Positions 33,954 to 43,227 are shown, counted from the first letter of the stretch. The stretch: DNA of 64,000 nucleotides from Streptomyces alanosinicus (GCF_014650595.1 NZ_BMVG01000018.1:93347-157346); one strand, 5' to 3'. The notes: a model not told the origin generated them from the letters alone. Numbers and translations: made by a program.

Positions 33954-36900
33954 TCATTCGCCGGTGCTCTCGTCATCCTCGTCGAGGTGGACGGTCGCCG
34001 GGTCACGCAGTGGGCGCAGGCCCTCGCGTGGCAGGCGGGCGGCGAAGCTGTAGCGGCCCAGGCAGTTGAGGTTGGCGTGCTTCAGTGGGGAGACCCGGGC
34101 CACGTCCTCGGCCAGGACGTCATGCTCCCGCTCCTCGGGCGGCAAGCCCTGTAGGTGGTCGACGGCGGCGTCGAGGTAGCGGGTCTTCCATGGCACGGCG
34201 GCATTCAGGACCAGGCCGAGCGCCCCGAGCTGATACTCCTGCCCCGTCCTGTACGCCTGCATGATCTGTCCGCGCTTGCCGTGGCAGATGTCGCGGGCGA
34301 GCTTGTGCCGCGACTCCTGGACGGTGAGCTGGCGGTTCATCTGCCGACGGTAGGTGTCGTCGACCGGGTCGACGACCCGCAGCAGGTGCAGGGTCTTGGC
34401 TATCCGCCCGTACTCGGCGAACGCCTGCCCCCAGGGCGTGGGCCGCCCCTCGCGGCCGAACATCCGCAACAGGTCGTACGTGCGGACCTGCCCGGTCACC
34501 AGCGAGCCGGCGACCCGCAGCATGTCCGGCCAGTGCGTGGTGACCTTGGTCAGGTTCACCTTGTTGCGGGCCAGGTCCTCCAGCGGCCCGTACTCGCCGG
34601 TCTCCACTCCGAGCATCTCCGCCCGCCAGAACCGCTGGTCGCCCAGGTCCTTGAAGCGCGTCGAGAAGTTGTGGCCCAGTATCGTGAACAGCCCGAACAC
34701 CATGTCGGAATACGAGGCGTTGTCGGTGGCGACCATCTCCGGCTTTACTCCGGCGTCCAGGTTCAGCAACGCGTCCAGGATGTGCAGGGAGTCGCGCGGG
34801 GTGCCCGGCACGACCATCTGCCCGATGCCCGCGACCTGGTCGTTCACGGCATTCAGCCAGGTGATGCCGAGCTTGAAGTGGTGGTACTTCGGCGACGGCC
34901 CGGCGTGAACGGTCCGCTTCGGCACCACGAACCGCAGCCCGTCGACCGAGGCCAAGGCAGCCCCTCGCCCCAGAACTTCACGATCGGCACCTTCGCCTGA
35001 ACTTCGATCAGCTTCGCGTTCGCCGCGGCGATGGTGTCCACCCGCAGGTAGTACTGATCGACGTGGACCAGCCGGGCCCGGGTGAGCGCCTCGTCGTCGG
35101 CGTCGATGACCGGTGTGTAGCCGATGTTGCAGGCCTCGCTCACCAGCAGCGCGACCAGCGAGGTCTTGATGTCCTCCATGCGCGTCCGGCCGTCGCCCAG
35201 GTACACAAAGGCGTTCAGGAACCCAGTCCAGGAGTCGACATCGAACAGCAGGTCCGGCAGGTCGATCTTCGGGAGCATCTTCGCGGTGGTCTGGCGCAGC
35301 CACTTCAATGAGGCGCTCTCGCCGAGTGCGCCGAGCCGGTCCGCGTTCAGTTTCAACCGGCCGTTGGGCTGGATCTCGAAGCTGAGCTTCGCGTCCTGCC
35401 CGGCTTCCTCCAGCCGCTCCGCCATCAGCTGCCCGGCCGCATCCAGCGCCTTGACCCGGCCCTTGAGGCGCTCCTCGACCGGCTCGTTCAGGCTCAGGCC
35501 CGCCAAGGTGTCCTCGCGCACCGCCTCCCACGCCTTGCCGTCCAGCAGCCTGGCACGCGGGTCGGACCACCGGTTCGTCGGCGACGCGAACACGTCCCGG
35601 CGCTGAAGCGCGCGGTAGAGCTGTTCCAGCACACACACCACGTACGCGTCGCGGTCCACCGCCCCGGCTGGGAGGTCCACGTTGTTGAACACCGCCTGCC
35701 GCCAGGCCGGCGGCACCTGCTTGCTGTCGATCTCTCTCGGCAGCAGCGGCTTGTCCTTCACCCGGCGCCGCGACCGCGCGGGCAGCTTCTGCACGGCGGC
35801 CAGCACCCGGCGCCCGCCCGACGCCGCTCCCAGCGCTGTCGACTCTCCGAGCAGGGTCAAGAACGGACGGACCGTGTTGTACCGGGAGGCCAGCAGCGCG
35901 CGGACCGCCGCCTCGGCCGCGTCGTCGCCGGGCGGGACCAGCTCCTCCACCGTCGCCGCGGCGGCGTTGACCTGCTCGCGCGGAGCGACCGTTTCCACCG
36001 CCCGCCACAACGCGGCCACGTCCAGATCGGTGCCGTGCTCCTCGACCGGCCCCAGCTCCCCGGAGAGCACCCGCCAGACCGCCGTCATCACCCGCGATGC
36101 CTTCTCCGGACGGGGCAGCGTCGACAGCCGGTCATTGTTCGTGGCCCGCTTCGCCGAGCTGATCAGCTTGACCTGCATCAGGAGCGCGAACAGGTCCAGG
36201 GCGTCATCGATCGCCGCCGCCTCCAGCGACCGGACCACCGCGGTGACCATCGTCGTACGCTTCGGCTCCGGGGTACGGGCCAGATTCGGGGCCTTCGAGC
36301 CCAGCCCGTTCTTGGCCGGCGCGGACAGACGGTTCGGCGGGATCTGCTCGACCTTCACCTTCCCCAGGCGGAAGGCCGCGATCTCGTCGACCCGCTCCAG
36401 AGCCCCCTTCATCGCGTTGCCAGTGGTCCGCGTCGGCGGCGGACGCATCCGCTCCAGCTCCGAGAGCCGCTTGCCCTCCCGCACCTCCAGCAGGGCCACC
36501 AGGTCCCCGGGCAGCGCGGCGTCCGCGCGGCGGGCCGCGTTCGCCACCGTGGCGTTCAGCCGCGGCTCGGCGATCCCGCGCACCTCCGCGACCTGCCGGG
36601 CCAACACGCTCACCCCAGGCAGCAGCACCCGGTTCCGGCGCAGCCAGTGCACTGACTGGTTGAACAGCGCCACCGGCCCCTCGGCGTTCGTCCACGCCCG
36701 ACCGTGCAGGAACGTACGGAACAACCGCCCCCGCTGCGGGTCCTCGTACTGTGGTACCCGTAGACGTCGCGGATTTCCCACGCGTGCTCGTACGCCGTCT
36801 TCAACCGCTCGCTGTACTGCTTGACGCGCGAGCGGGTCCTCCAGGAACAGCCCGACGTAGCGCACCGTGCACATCTGGAGCGCGAACCCGAGCCGGTTCT

Positions 36901-37084
36901 GATCCCCGCGCCGTTTGCCGATCAGCGCACGGTCGACGTCGTCGAGATAGAAGAACCGCTCCGGCTCGGGCCTTTTCGGCTCCTCGGCGAACTTCCCGTA
37001 CACCTCAGCCTGCTCATCAGTCAGAAATTCCACCGGCCCGGCCGGACCGTATCCCCGTGCCGACCCATGCAGCCGAGCATTCAC
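33954..37084 (-). pseudogene. Tn3-family transposase (TnpA), frameshifted
   Basis: About 1040 codons, the usual length. The N-terminus reads VEFLTDEQAEVYGKFAEEPK and RFFYLDDVDRALIGKRRGDQ (DUF4158-type). Near 36855-36757 a double shift moves AYEHAWEIRDVYGYH out of frame. A further one-base deletion near 34970 separates VPIVKFWGEGL from LASVDGLRFVVPKRTVHAGP. The C-terminal DDE part reads VATDNASYSDMVFGLFTILG (catalytic Asp), FKDLGDQRFWRAEM and RQLTVQESRHKLARDICHGK (catalytic Glu nearby), ending GRYSFAARL. Catalytic residues survive, but the gene cannot make a full protein as written. Confidence 0.88.
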
Positions 37085-37130
37085 CGAACCCCAGCAGACC
37101 CGTAGATCACTGTGCTAGACGACAAGACCG

Positions 37131-37164
37131 TCCCTTAGCGCCAACGGCTGTTCCATTGTTCCCC
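37131..37164 (-). repeat. Right terminal inverted repeat of the Tn3 transposon
   Basis: It reads TCCCTTAGCGCCAACGGCTG then TTCCATTGTTCCCC on the plus strand. This is the inverted partner of 30242-30275 and gives the outer boundary of the element. Confidence 0.9.
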
Positions 37165-37250
37165 GGGGCCGTGATCCGCGGCGACATCTTTGACGGCCAC
37201 ACCGGGATATCCAGCAATGGAATATACCAACTGCTACATATCATTCGTTC

Positions 37251-37720
37251 ATGCACATAGAGCCCACCCAGCAACCGATGGCAATGGGCCATGACCCCGA
37301 GGTCGACTCCCTGGCCCCGGCCGCCGCCAAGGAGTACGCCAACGCCAGCAAATGGCTGTGGTTCCTGCCGGTCCGTGCCCTCGACGCCGCCCGGCATCTC
37401 ATCAGGACCGCGGTGGAAGCCGGACAGGTCGGCCCAGGAGCCAAGGTCGCCACGCCGGGCAGCGACTTCGACGGCGATCCCACACGCCGCCCCGTGATCA
37501 TCGACACCGCCGGCCACCGCGACAGGGAGGATGTCCAACGCGTGTTGAACGTCCTGCGCTCACTCGGCATCCGTGACGCCCTGGCCTACAAAGCCGATCA
37601 GACAACCCGCAGGGGCGAACACGGAGACGGCACCGCCATCTACACCAGTCCGGTCAACACCATCAAGCTCATCGAACGCAACCCGGCCCAGACCACTGGA
37701 CGCGCCTCGACCTCGCGCGG
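37251..37720 (+). CDS. Bles03/putative phosphothreonine-lyase-domain protein, 3' end uncertain
   Basis: The first ~145 residues look like a compact alpha/beta protein: NASKWLWFLPVRALDAARHL, IRTAVEAGQVGPGAKVATPG, RREDVQRVLNVLRSLGIRDA-like (DREDVQRVLNVLRSLGIRDA in the sequence) and ALAYKADQTTRRGEHGDGTA, then IYTSP. This resembles the 'W-x-W...VExGxLGxxAKV...LxxYKxD' pattern of Bles03-like domains. The open frame continues to 37835, but residues after LIER are Ser/Thr/Pro noise. A different frame there reads RTDTGHKHVFKRPKRAAS before a stop, so the natural 3' end was probably lost at a junction near 37690. It lies just outside the right end of the Tn3 transposon. Confidence 0.55.
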
Positions 37721-38194
37721 ACGGACACCGGCCACAAGCACGTCTTCAAGCGTCCGAAGCGAGCCGCCTCGTAGCCCCCCCTTTGCCACCTGCCCTGTAG
37801 TCCGCAGCGCGGCCTCGGATGTCAGCAGGCCCTGAACCATGGACCAGTACCAGCGCTCCCCCGCGCAGAGCGGTGTCGTCAGTTCTGGTTCGGGCGGCAC
37901 AGCGGCCAGCGGTCGGCCCGACGGCGTGGTGGCTCTTTCCTGTCCCCCGCTCGTGGCGGATTCAACGTGCGCACCATCGCGCAGTCCGGCGTCAACGTCA
38001 TGGTGACCTTCGTGCCCGTCAGCGTGATGGCCTCGCTGTCGACCTGAACTGTTCCCTTGCTCGGGGAGCACGCAAGAGCACGTCCAGGTCACGGTGGAGG
38101 GCCGCACAAGGCTGCGGCCGACGTATTGAATTCACGCGTCGTCGGTGATCGGCTGCCGGGGGCACGGCTCGGGCCCTCGGTTTCCGCTCCGGCC
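37721..38194. other. Debris between the Bles03-like gene and the mini-gene pair
   Basis: Contains the gene end reading HKHVFKRPKRAAS-stop near 37774 and an orphan end NVRTIAQSGVNVMVTFVPVS-VMASLST-stop near 38047 on the plus strand. Both look like 3' ends of lost genes; I cannot name either. Confidence 0.35.
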
Positions 38195-38320
38195 CTACTG
38201 ACCCTCACGCAACAGCGGCCATGCGGGGACGCTGATCCCTGCCTTGCGGGCTGCCCGCCGAACAGCCGCCGTCTGCTGCTCTTCGCGGATCAATTGTTCG
38301 TGCGCCACCCGCCGTTTCAC
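38195..38320 (-). CDS. 41-aa basic helical mini-protein, GTGA-coupled to the gene before it
   Basis: The GTG start overlaps the upstream gene's TGA (GTGA, 38317-38320). Sequence: VKRRVAHEQLIREEQQTAAV, RRAARKAGISVPAWPLLREG, Q. It is one charged amphipathic helix followed by a Pro/Trp end. I recognise no family. The overlap with the previous frame and the shared polarity suggest translational coupling; alternatively the two frames were once one protein split by a frameshift. It resembles the small regulatory proteins often found near plasmid replication or transfer genes only in size. Confidence 0.4.
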   Translation of the reverse strand: MKRRVAHEQLIREEQQTAAVRRAARKAGISVPAWPLLREGQ

Positions 38321-38514
38321 CTTCTCTGCCGCTCCCCTTCCGTCCGCTGCCGGCGACCCGCGACGTCCTGGAACAGTTCCTCCACCGGTACGTGCCCCTT
38401 GTCGAACCACGAGGTGCTCGATCCCCGGTATCCGACGATGTGCCGGGTCTCCAGGTCAACGAGGATGGAATACGCGTCTGCCCCGTCACCCTTACGGCTT
38501 CGGACCCGTAGCAC
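38317..38514 (-). CDS. 65-aa hypothetical protein, first of a two-gene mini-operon
   Basis: A GTG start with a good ribosome site (GGGGAGAACC). It reads VLRVRSRKGDGADAYSILVD, LETRHIVGYRGSSTSWFDKG, HVPVEELFQDVAG, then an RRQRTEGERQRR tail. The first 50 residues look like a small beta-rich domain. No family recognised. It is divergent from the HTH-like gene at 38612 with ~85 bp between, which contains palindromes and a TATACT box. Because the next frame overlaps by GTGA, it may form a coupled pair or a single frameshifted protein. Confidence 0.45.
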   Translation of the reverse strand: MLRVRSRKGDGADAYSILVDLETRHIVGYRGSSTSWFDKGHVPVEELFQDVAGRRQRTEGERQRR

Positions 38515-38570
38515 GGTTCTCCCCTGCGGTGACCTGTGCGTGTCCCCTGCACGGCAGCGCGGTCGGACAC

Positions 38571-38610
38571 TATACTTGCGATCAACGCAATACTTTGCGA
38601 TGATCGCAAA
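38571..38610 (+). promoter_or_regulatory. -10-like box and palindromes before the HTH/helicase genes
   Basis: TATACT at 38571-38576 is a good sigma-70-type -10 box. Downstream lie TTGCGATCAACGCAA (38576-38590) and the palindrome TTTGCGAT-G-ATCGCAAA (38594-38610), which covers the first possible ATG (38600). The two related TTGCG...CGCAA sites suggest an autoregulatory operator. Confidence 0.55.
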
Positions 38611-38611
38611 C

Positions 38612-39028
38612 ATGCATCCGATTGAGGAACTGGCCGCCCTGCGCAACCCGATGCCCGAACCTGGCACCGTCACCCCGGAAGACTGCTACGACGACGCCTG
38701 CCAGCAGGTGGACCAGCAGCGCAAGAGCGACGCTCTCAGCCTGGAAGCCGCAGGCGACCAGCTTGAAACGGACCCGCTGCTGCTCGCACTCGACGACCTG
38801 AAGGCACAGAAAGAGGCCGTCGACGCCCAGATCCGGCGACTCCTGGCCTGGGGACGTGAGTTCCACGGAAGCCGCCCTTACGGCCTGGAAGAACTCGCCC
38901 GCCGTGCCGGCTACAGCGTCTCCGGCGTACGCACCGCCTACGGCGAGACCGAGATCAACCAGGTCGCGGCACAGATCGGCAGGGAACCTAACCGGCCCCG
39001 CCGGGGAAGCGTCCAAGGCAACCGGTAA
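38612..39028 (+). CDS. HTH-like small protein upstream of the helicase
   Basis: 138 aa from MHPIEELAALRNPMPEPGTV (an ATG at 38600, inside the palindrome, would add MIAN). The middle is helical and coiled-coil-like (LLLALDDLKAQKEAVDAQIR, RLLAWGREF). The end carries a helix-turn-helix-like segment YGLEELARRAGYSVSGVRTA, YGETEI. Small proteins of this type precede helicases with helicase-associated domains in Streptomyces accessory regions. With no Shine-Dalgarno, translation may be leaderless from the TATACT promoter. It probably binds the palindromes over its own start. Confidence 0.65.
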   Translation: MHPIEELAALRNPMPEPGTVTPEDCYDDACQQVDQQRKSDALSLEAAGDQLETDPLLLALDDLKAQKEAVDAQIRRLLAWGREFHGSRPYGLEELARRAGYSVSGVRTAYGETEINQVAAQIGREPNRPRRGSVQGNR

Positions 39029-39083
39029 GGAGCCCAACACCCGCCGCCCCCTCCGCTCCGGCCCCCTGACCAAGGACCAGCCC

Positions 39084-41639
39084 GTGACACCGTCTCTACG
39101 CCCCCACCAACGCGAAGCCGTCGATGCCGTCCTCCGCTCCCTACAGCTGCCCACCGACGACACCGTCCCCGAACGCGGCCTGCGCACACAGGTGGTCATG
39201 GCAACCGGATCCGGGAAGACCCTCGTCGCCGTGCGAAGCGCTGAGGAGCTGCGCGCGGGCCGCGTGCTGGTGCTCGTACCCTCGCTGGACCTCCTCGCCC
39301 AGACCGAGACCGCCTGGCGCCAGGGCGGCCGCACCGGGCCGATGATCGGGGTCTCGTCCCTGCGCGGAGACCAGGCCGGCTTCCCCAACACCACAGACGT
39401 AGGCGAGCTCGTCGCCTGGGTGAGGCCCTTCGGCAAGATCACCGTCTTCGCCACCTACGCCTCACTCGGGCTCGGCACACTCGAGCGCGCCCATACCGCG
39501 GGTCTTCCGGGCTGGGACCTGATCGTGGTCGATGAGGCGCACCGGACGTCGGGGCGGCTGGGCAAGCCGTGGGCGGTCGTCCACGACAACACCCGCGTCC
39601 CCGCCCTGCGGCGGCTGTACATGACCGCCACACCCCGGCTATGGCAGCTCGACGAGGACCAGGAGCAGGGCGGCGCACCGAGCACTTCGGGCGTGCCGGG
39701 CGAGCTGGTGGCGTCGATGGAGGACGATCCGGACGGGCCGTTCGGGACCCGCTGCCACACCCTCACCCTGTCCGAGGCCATCGACCGGGGGATCTGCGCG
39801 CCCTACCAGGTGGTGTGCCTGGACATCACCGACACCCAGCTCCAGGCCGCACAGCTCCTCGGCGTGGAGGGCCGCACAGATCAGGTGCGCGGGGCCCGGC
39901 TCGCCGCCCTGCAGACCGCACTGGTGAAGGCCTCGGCTGAGGAAGGCTTCCGCCGGACGCTCGTCTTCCACCATCAGGTGAAGGAGGCCGAGGCATTCGC
40001 GGCCGGCCTCACAGACGTCGCCGAGCAGCTGCATGGGGCCGATCCTGGGCTGTACCCGCGCGCGGTGTGGGCCGACTGGCTGTGCGGCGAGCACAAGCCG
40101 CTCCACCGGCGCCGGGTCCTGGACGAGTTCTCCAGGGGGATCGCTGCTGATGGCACGATCGTGGAGAAGACGTTCCTCGGCTCCGTTCGCGTGCTTGGCG
40201 AGGGGGTCGACACCCGCGAATGCGACTCCGTGTACTTCGCGGACGTCCGCGGATCCATGCCCGACCTCGTCCAGGCCGTTGGCCGCGCACTGCGGGTACA
40301 GCCCGGCGACGGCAAGATCGCCTCCCTCGTCGTACCCGTCCTGCTCGGCCCCGGCGAGACCGCCGACAACATGCTCACCTCCCGCGCTTTCGGCGGCCTG
40401 GCCAAGCTGCTGGAAGCCCTCCGTGCCCACGACGCCCGCGTCGTGGAAGCACTCGCCGAGCCACAGGCGCGAAGCCGTGTCAGAGGCGTCCAGAGCCGCT
40501 TGGGGGCCGAAGGCGAGGAAGTCGCGGGCGAGCGAAGCGACCGCGTGTCCGTGCCGGCCCGTCGGCTGCTGAAGTTCAGCACACCGCGCGATCCCGCCCA
40601 GCTGGCCGCGTTCATCAACCTGCGCGTCCTCAACCCCGAACACGCGCACTGGCGGCGCGGCGTCGAGGCCGCCGCCATCTACCACCGGCTCCATGGCGAT
40701 CTGCGAGTGCCGTTCACGTACCGCGTCCCCGCCGCCGTCGGCGACGACCAGGAGCAGGAGGTGGAGGGCGGCGAGGGGTGGCCGGCCTCGCTCGCCGCGC
40801 TCCCGCTCGGGCAGTGGATCGCCGACGCGCGCCGCTTCTACACCCGGGGGGATATGGACGCCGACCGCGTGGCGCAGCTGGAACAGTTGGGCATGGTCTG
40901 GTCGCGCTACGACATCGCCTGGGACGAAGGACTCGCCGCGGTCCGTGGCTGGGCTGCCGAGAACGGGCACCTCGCAGCACCGACCGACGCCACCTACCGG
41001 GGGTATCGCGTAGGGCTGTTTCTGAAGAACGCGCGGGCGGCCGCCCGGCGAGCGGTGGTGGACGAGCAGCGGCATGCGGAGGGGCTGCCCGGGCCGTCGG
41101 CGGTGGGGGTGCTGTCCGAGGAGCGGCGCGAGCAGCTGGATGATATCGACCCCGCCTGGTGCCCGGCATGGCCCATCGACTGGCAACGCTGCTTCCACCT
41201 CGTCAGGCAGCACCTCGACGCCGACGGCGCGCTGCCTAGGGCGCCGGGTGACGTTGTGCGGCAGGGCGAGGATCTAGCTCGGTGGGTGAAGGCTGTGCGG
41301 CTCGGCTGGGACAAGCTCACCACCGTCCAGCAATGGATGTGCGAACACATCCTCGGCATCCAACCCGCCACGGAGGACGAGACACCGAGACCACGCCGCA
41401 GCCAGACCGACCGATGGGCGATCAACTACGAGGCCGCCCGACAGTACTACCAACGCGAAGGACACCTCCACGTACCACGCAAGCACGTCGAGACGATCAC
41501 AGTCGACACCGCCGACGAGGGCCAGGAGGAGCGGGAGCTGAAGCTGGGCGCCTGGATCGGGAACCAGCGCAGCAGAGCCGCGACACTGCCCCCGGAACGG
41601 ATGGAACAGCTGTCCGCGATCGGGATGCGGTGGGTGTAG
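39084..41639 (+). CDS. SF2 DEAD/DEAH-type helicase with helicase-associated (HA) repeats
   Basis: 851 aa from a GTG (VTPSLRPHQREAVDAVLRSL), chosen as the start of motif-Q-like sequence. Motif I: VVMATGSGKTLVAV (~residues 35-48). Motif II: DLIVVDEAHRTSG. Motif III: YMTATPRLW. Motifs V/VI: VRVLGEGVDTRECDSVYFAD and MPDLVQAVGRALRVQPGDG. The C-terminal ~300 residues carry HA-type repeats with conserved Trp (LGQWIADARRFYTRGDMDAD, RVAQLEQLGMVWSRYDIAWD, LKLGAWIGNQRSRAATLPPE, RMEQLSAIGMRWV). Such helicases are common on linear plasmids and chromosome arms. Role there is unproven. A decayed paralogue piece is at 47949. Confidence 0.9.
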   Translation: MTPSLRPHQREAVDAVLRSLQLPTDDTVPERGLRTQVVMATGSGKTLVAVRSAEELRAGRVLVLVPSLDLLAQTETAWRQGGRTGPMIGVSSLRGDQAGFPNTTDVGELVAWVRPFGKITVFATYASLGLGTLERAHTAGLPGWDLIVVDEAHRTSGRLGKPWAVVHDNTRVPALRRLYMTATPRLWQLDEDQEQGGAPSTSGVPGELVASMEDDPDGPFGTRCHTLTLSEAIDRGICAPYQVVCLDITDTQLQAAQLLGVEGRTDQVRGARLAALQTALVKASAEEGFRRTLVFHHQVKEAEAFAAGLTDVAEQLHGADPGLYPRAVWADWLCGEHKPLHRRRVLDEFSRGIAADGTIVEKTFLGSVRVLGEGVDTRECDSVYFADVRGSMPDLVQAVGRALRVQPGDGKIASLVVPVLLGPGETADNMLTSRAFGGLAKLLEALRAHDARVVEALAEPQARSRVRGVQSRLGAEGEEVAGERSDRVSVPARRLLKFSTPRDPAQLAAFINLRVLNPEHAHWRRGVEAAAIYHRLHGDLRVPFTYRVPAAVGDDQEQEVEGGEGWPASLAALPLGQWIADARRFYTRGDMDADRVAQLEQLGMVWSRYDIAWDEGLAAVRGWAAENGHLAAPTDATYRGYRVGLFLKNARAAARRAVVDEQRHAEGLPGPSAVGVLSEERREQLDDIDPAWCPAWPIDWQRCFHLVRQHLDADGALPRAPGDVVRQGEDLARWVKAVRLGWDKLTTVQQWMCEHILGIQPATEDETPRPRRSQTDRWAINYEAARQYYQREGHLHVPRKHVETITVDTADEGQEERELKLGAWIGNQRSRAATLPPERMEQLSAIGMRWV

Positions 41640-41878
41640 CGGTGTACGGACAGGGAGCGGGGCCGGGCAGGGAAGGTTCCGTCGGGCCCTGCTGGCGTCC
41701 GGTTCAGCCGAGGTCGAGCATCTCCCGTGCCGGGACAGAGGCAGCCGGACGGGCCGGCGATACGCCTTCCGCTGCGTGGCCTTCCAACGCTCGGTCAGCA
41801 CGTCCTTCCAGCACTTCGGCAGAGGCCACGGGACAGCCCCAGGCGGCGAACCAGGCACCCGTCGGGACGTGGTGGCGC

Positions 41879-42784
41879 TCACTTTGGCTTGCTGTCCGCA
41901 ATGATCTTCTCGGCCACGGCGATCTGCTTGTCGAGCCGCCTTTTGAAGCTCGCCAGTGCGGCTGTCGTGGCCGTGATGTACTGCTTGTCGTAGCCACTTT
42001 GGACAGCGACGGTGATTCCCATGAAGTTCGTGGACTGCTTGCAGGCCATGTCGGTCGTGGCGGTCGCGACCTCTGCCCGGCTGTGGGTCACGGAGCTGCG
42101 GGTGCTCATCGCCGAAGCGCGCCAGAGCGGGTCCATGTAGGCGTCCGCAGGGGTCGCGTACACGAACCCGTGCGCCTTCATACAGGCGCTCCATTTGTGG
42201 TCGGCGTCGACAACGCGCGGATCGTTCAGTGGTTGCTTGGGTCCGCCGCCCGGCATCGCCGACGTATCGGCTCCCAGCAGGAGCGATCCACCGACGGCGT
42301 CGAGGCCTTCCTTCAGGCAACCTCCTCTGGGCACGTCCTTGCCGTGGAAGACCGTGAGTGCGGCACCGGCGCCGTCCCGGCCGTAGTAGACCCGCCGAAC
42401 CGAATCCGGCATCGGTGCCCGGGACTGGGGTATGGCGACGGCGTCGTATCCCTTGGTCGCGGCCTGGTCCGGGGCGAAGTAGCCGTAGAGCTGCGATCGC
42501 ACATCGCGCCGCCCGGTCTCGCCCGTTGCCGGGTCCGGGCCGGGCGCCTGTGAGATGCCGAACCGCTTCAGGCACTTGATGCTCGACACATAGGCAGCAC
42601 GTTCCACGAGCCGACTCTGCTCTGCAGTGGGAAGGTAAGCATCAATGGGCCGCACGACCTGGTCGACACGGGTGATGGCAGCAGTCTTGCCCGCCGGCGG
42701 TAGCACCGGCCGATTGTCTGCGGCACCACAGCCCGCGATGGTCACGGCCAGCGCGGTGACGACCAGCGTCCGTGAGAGCTTCAT
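41879..42784 (-). CDS. Secreted lipoprotein of unknown function
   Basis: About 301 aa. The N-terminus MKLSRTLVVTALAVTIAGCG has a lipobox (T-I-A-G-C), so Cys19 should be lipidated and the protein anchored outside the membrane. The mature part has several Cys (YVSSIKCLKRFG, PRGGCLKEGLDA, WSACMKAHGFVYATPADAYM, ATTDMACKQST) and a conserved WSACMKAxGFxYxxP motif. That Cys-Met-containing motif recurs in actinobacterial lipoproteins of unknown role. I start at the Met directly before KLSR. It is preceded by the hairpin at 42804-42840 and the secreted-protein gene at 43227, so the two may be partly co-transcribed. Confidence 0.8.
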   Translation of the reverse strand: MKLSRTLVVTALAVTIAGCGAADNRPVLPPAGKTAAITRVDQVVRPIDAYLPTAEQSRLVERAAYVSSIKCLKRFGISQAPGPDPATGETGRRDVRSQLYGYFAPDQAATKGYDAVAIPQSRAPMPDSVRRVYYGRDGAGAALTVFHGKDVPRGGCLKEGLDAVGGSLLLGADTSAMPGGGPKQPLNDPRVVDADHKWSACMKAHGFVYATPADAYMDPLWRASAMSTRSSVTHSRAEVATATTDMACKQSTNFMGITVAVQSGYDKQYITATTAALASFKRRLDKQIAVAEKIIADSKPK

Positions 42785-42803
42785 ACGCGTCCTTCCAAAG
42801 GGT

Positions 42804-42840
42804 GGCGTCCGCCGCCGCACGCAATGCGGCGGCGGACGCC
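42804..42840. terminator. 16-bp perfect-stem hairpin between two exported-protein genes
   Basis: GGCGTCCGCCGCCGCA pairs with TGCGGCGGCGGACGCC around a 5-base loop (CGCAA). It lies between the small secreted-protein gene (stop 42868) and the lipoprotein start (42784). It is a likely terminator or attenuator for minus-strand transcription. Confidence 0.75.
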
Positions 42841-42867
42841 GTGTTCACGGACTGGTCCAGGAGACGG

Positions 42868-43227
42868 TCACGTCCAGCCGGGGTTGTCGATCTCCAGCGC
42901 GAAGGTCATCTGGTTACCCAGGGGCTGGCTGTCCTGGCCAGGCTTCAGCGAGACCACACCGAACTCGTTGTAGAACTGCGCCCAGTTCCACTCCGTGTGC
43001 TCCTTGACGACTTTGGTGATCTGCGGCACGTCGAAGAGCTGGCTGGTGGTCTTGTAGCCGATGGAACCCGCGGCGCAGTAGTTCTTGGGGCCGGTGGTCA
43101 TCACGATGAGCCCGTTGGTCGGGCAGGTCACCCCGCCGATCGCGTGCGCGGGCGCGGCCATCGCCAGACCGGCGCCGGCCAGGGCGAGGGCCGAGACAGC
43201 GACTCCGGCCTTCCTGCGAATACTCAT
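42868..43227 (-). CDS. Small secreted hypothetical protein
   Basis: 119 aa, ribosome site GGGGGATTCC. The signal peptide MSIRRKAGVAVSALALAGAG to PAHA (~residues 1-28) is followed by a ~90-residue domain with two Cys (GGVTCPTNG, KNYCAAGS) that probably form a disulfide. Other features: GSIGYKTTSQLFDVPQITKV and MTFALEIDNPGW. It is exported, soluble and of unknown role. Its stop is 28 bp before the strong hairpin. It is similar in style, not in sequence, to the secreted proteins at 51132 and 51653. Confidence 0.75.
   Translation of the reverse strand: MSIRRKAGVAVSALALAGAGLAMAAPAHAIGGVTCPTNGLIVMTTGPKNYCAAGSIGYKTTSQLFDVPQITKVVKEHTEWNWAQFYNEFGVVSLKPGQDSQPLGNQMTFALEIDNPGWT

Larger units (their letters stand above)
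30242..37164. mobile_element. Tn3-family transposon carrying a TetR/ABM/VOC cargo
   Basis: A 6.9-kb unit bounded by 34-bp inverted repeats (32/34 identical) that begin GGG(G/A)AACAATGG and end at the TAAGGGA inner edge. Inside are a Tn3-type resolvase at the left, cargo genes in the middle and a ~1040-codon Tn3 transposase at the right, all standard Tn3 parts. Both mobility genes are frameshifted. Five-base flanks differ (GACCC left, GGGGC right), so no target duplication is visible; recombination with another copy or later damage may explain this. Confidence 0.85.
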
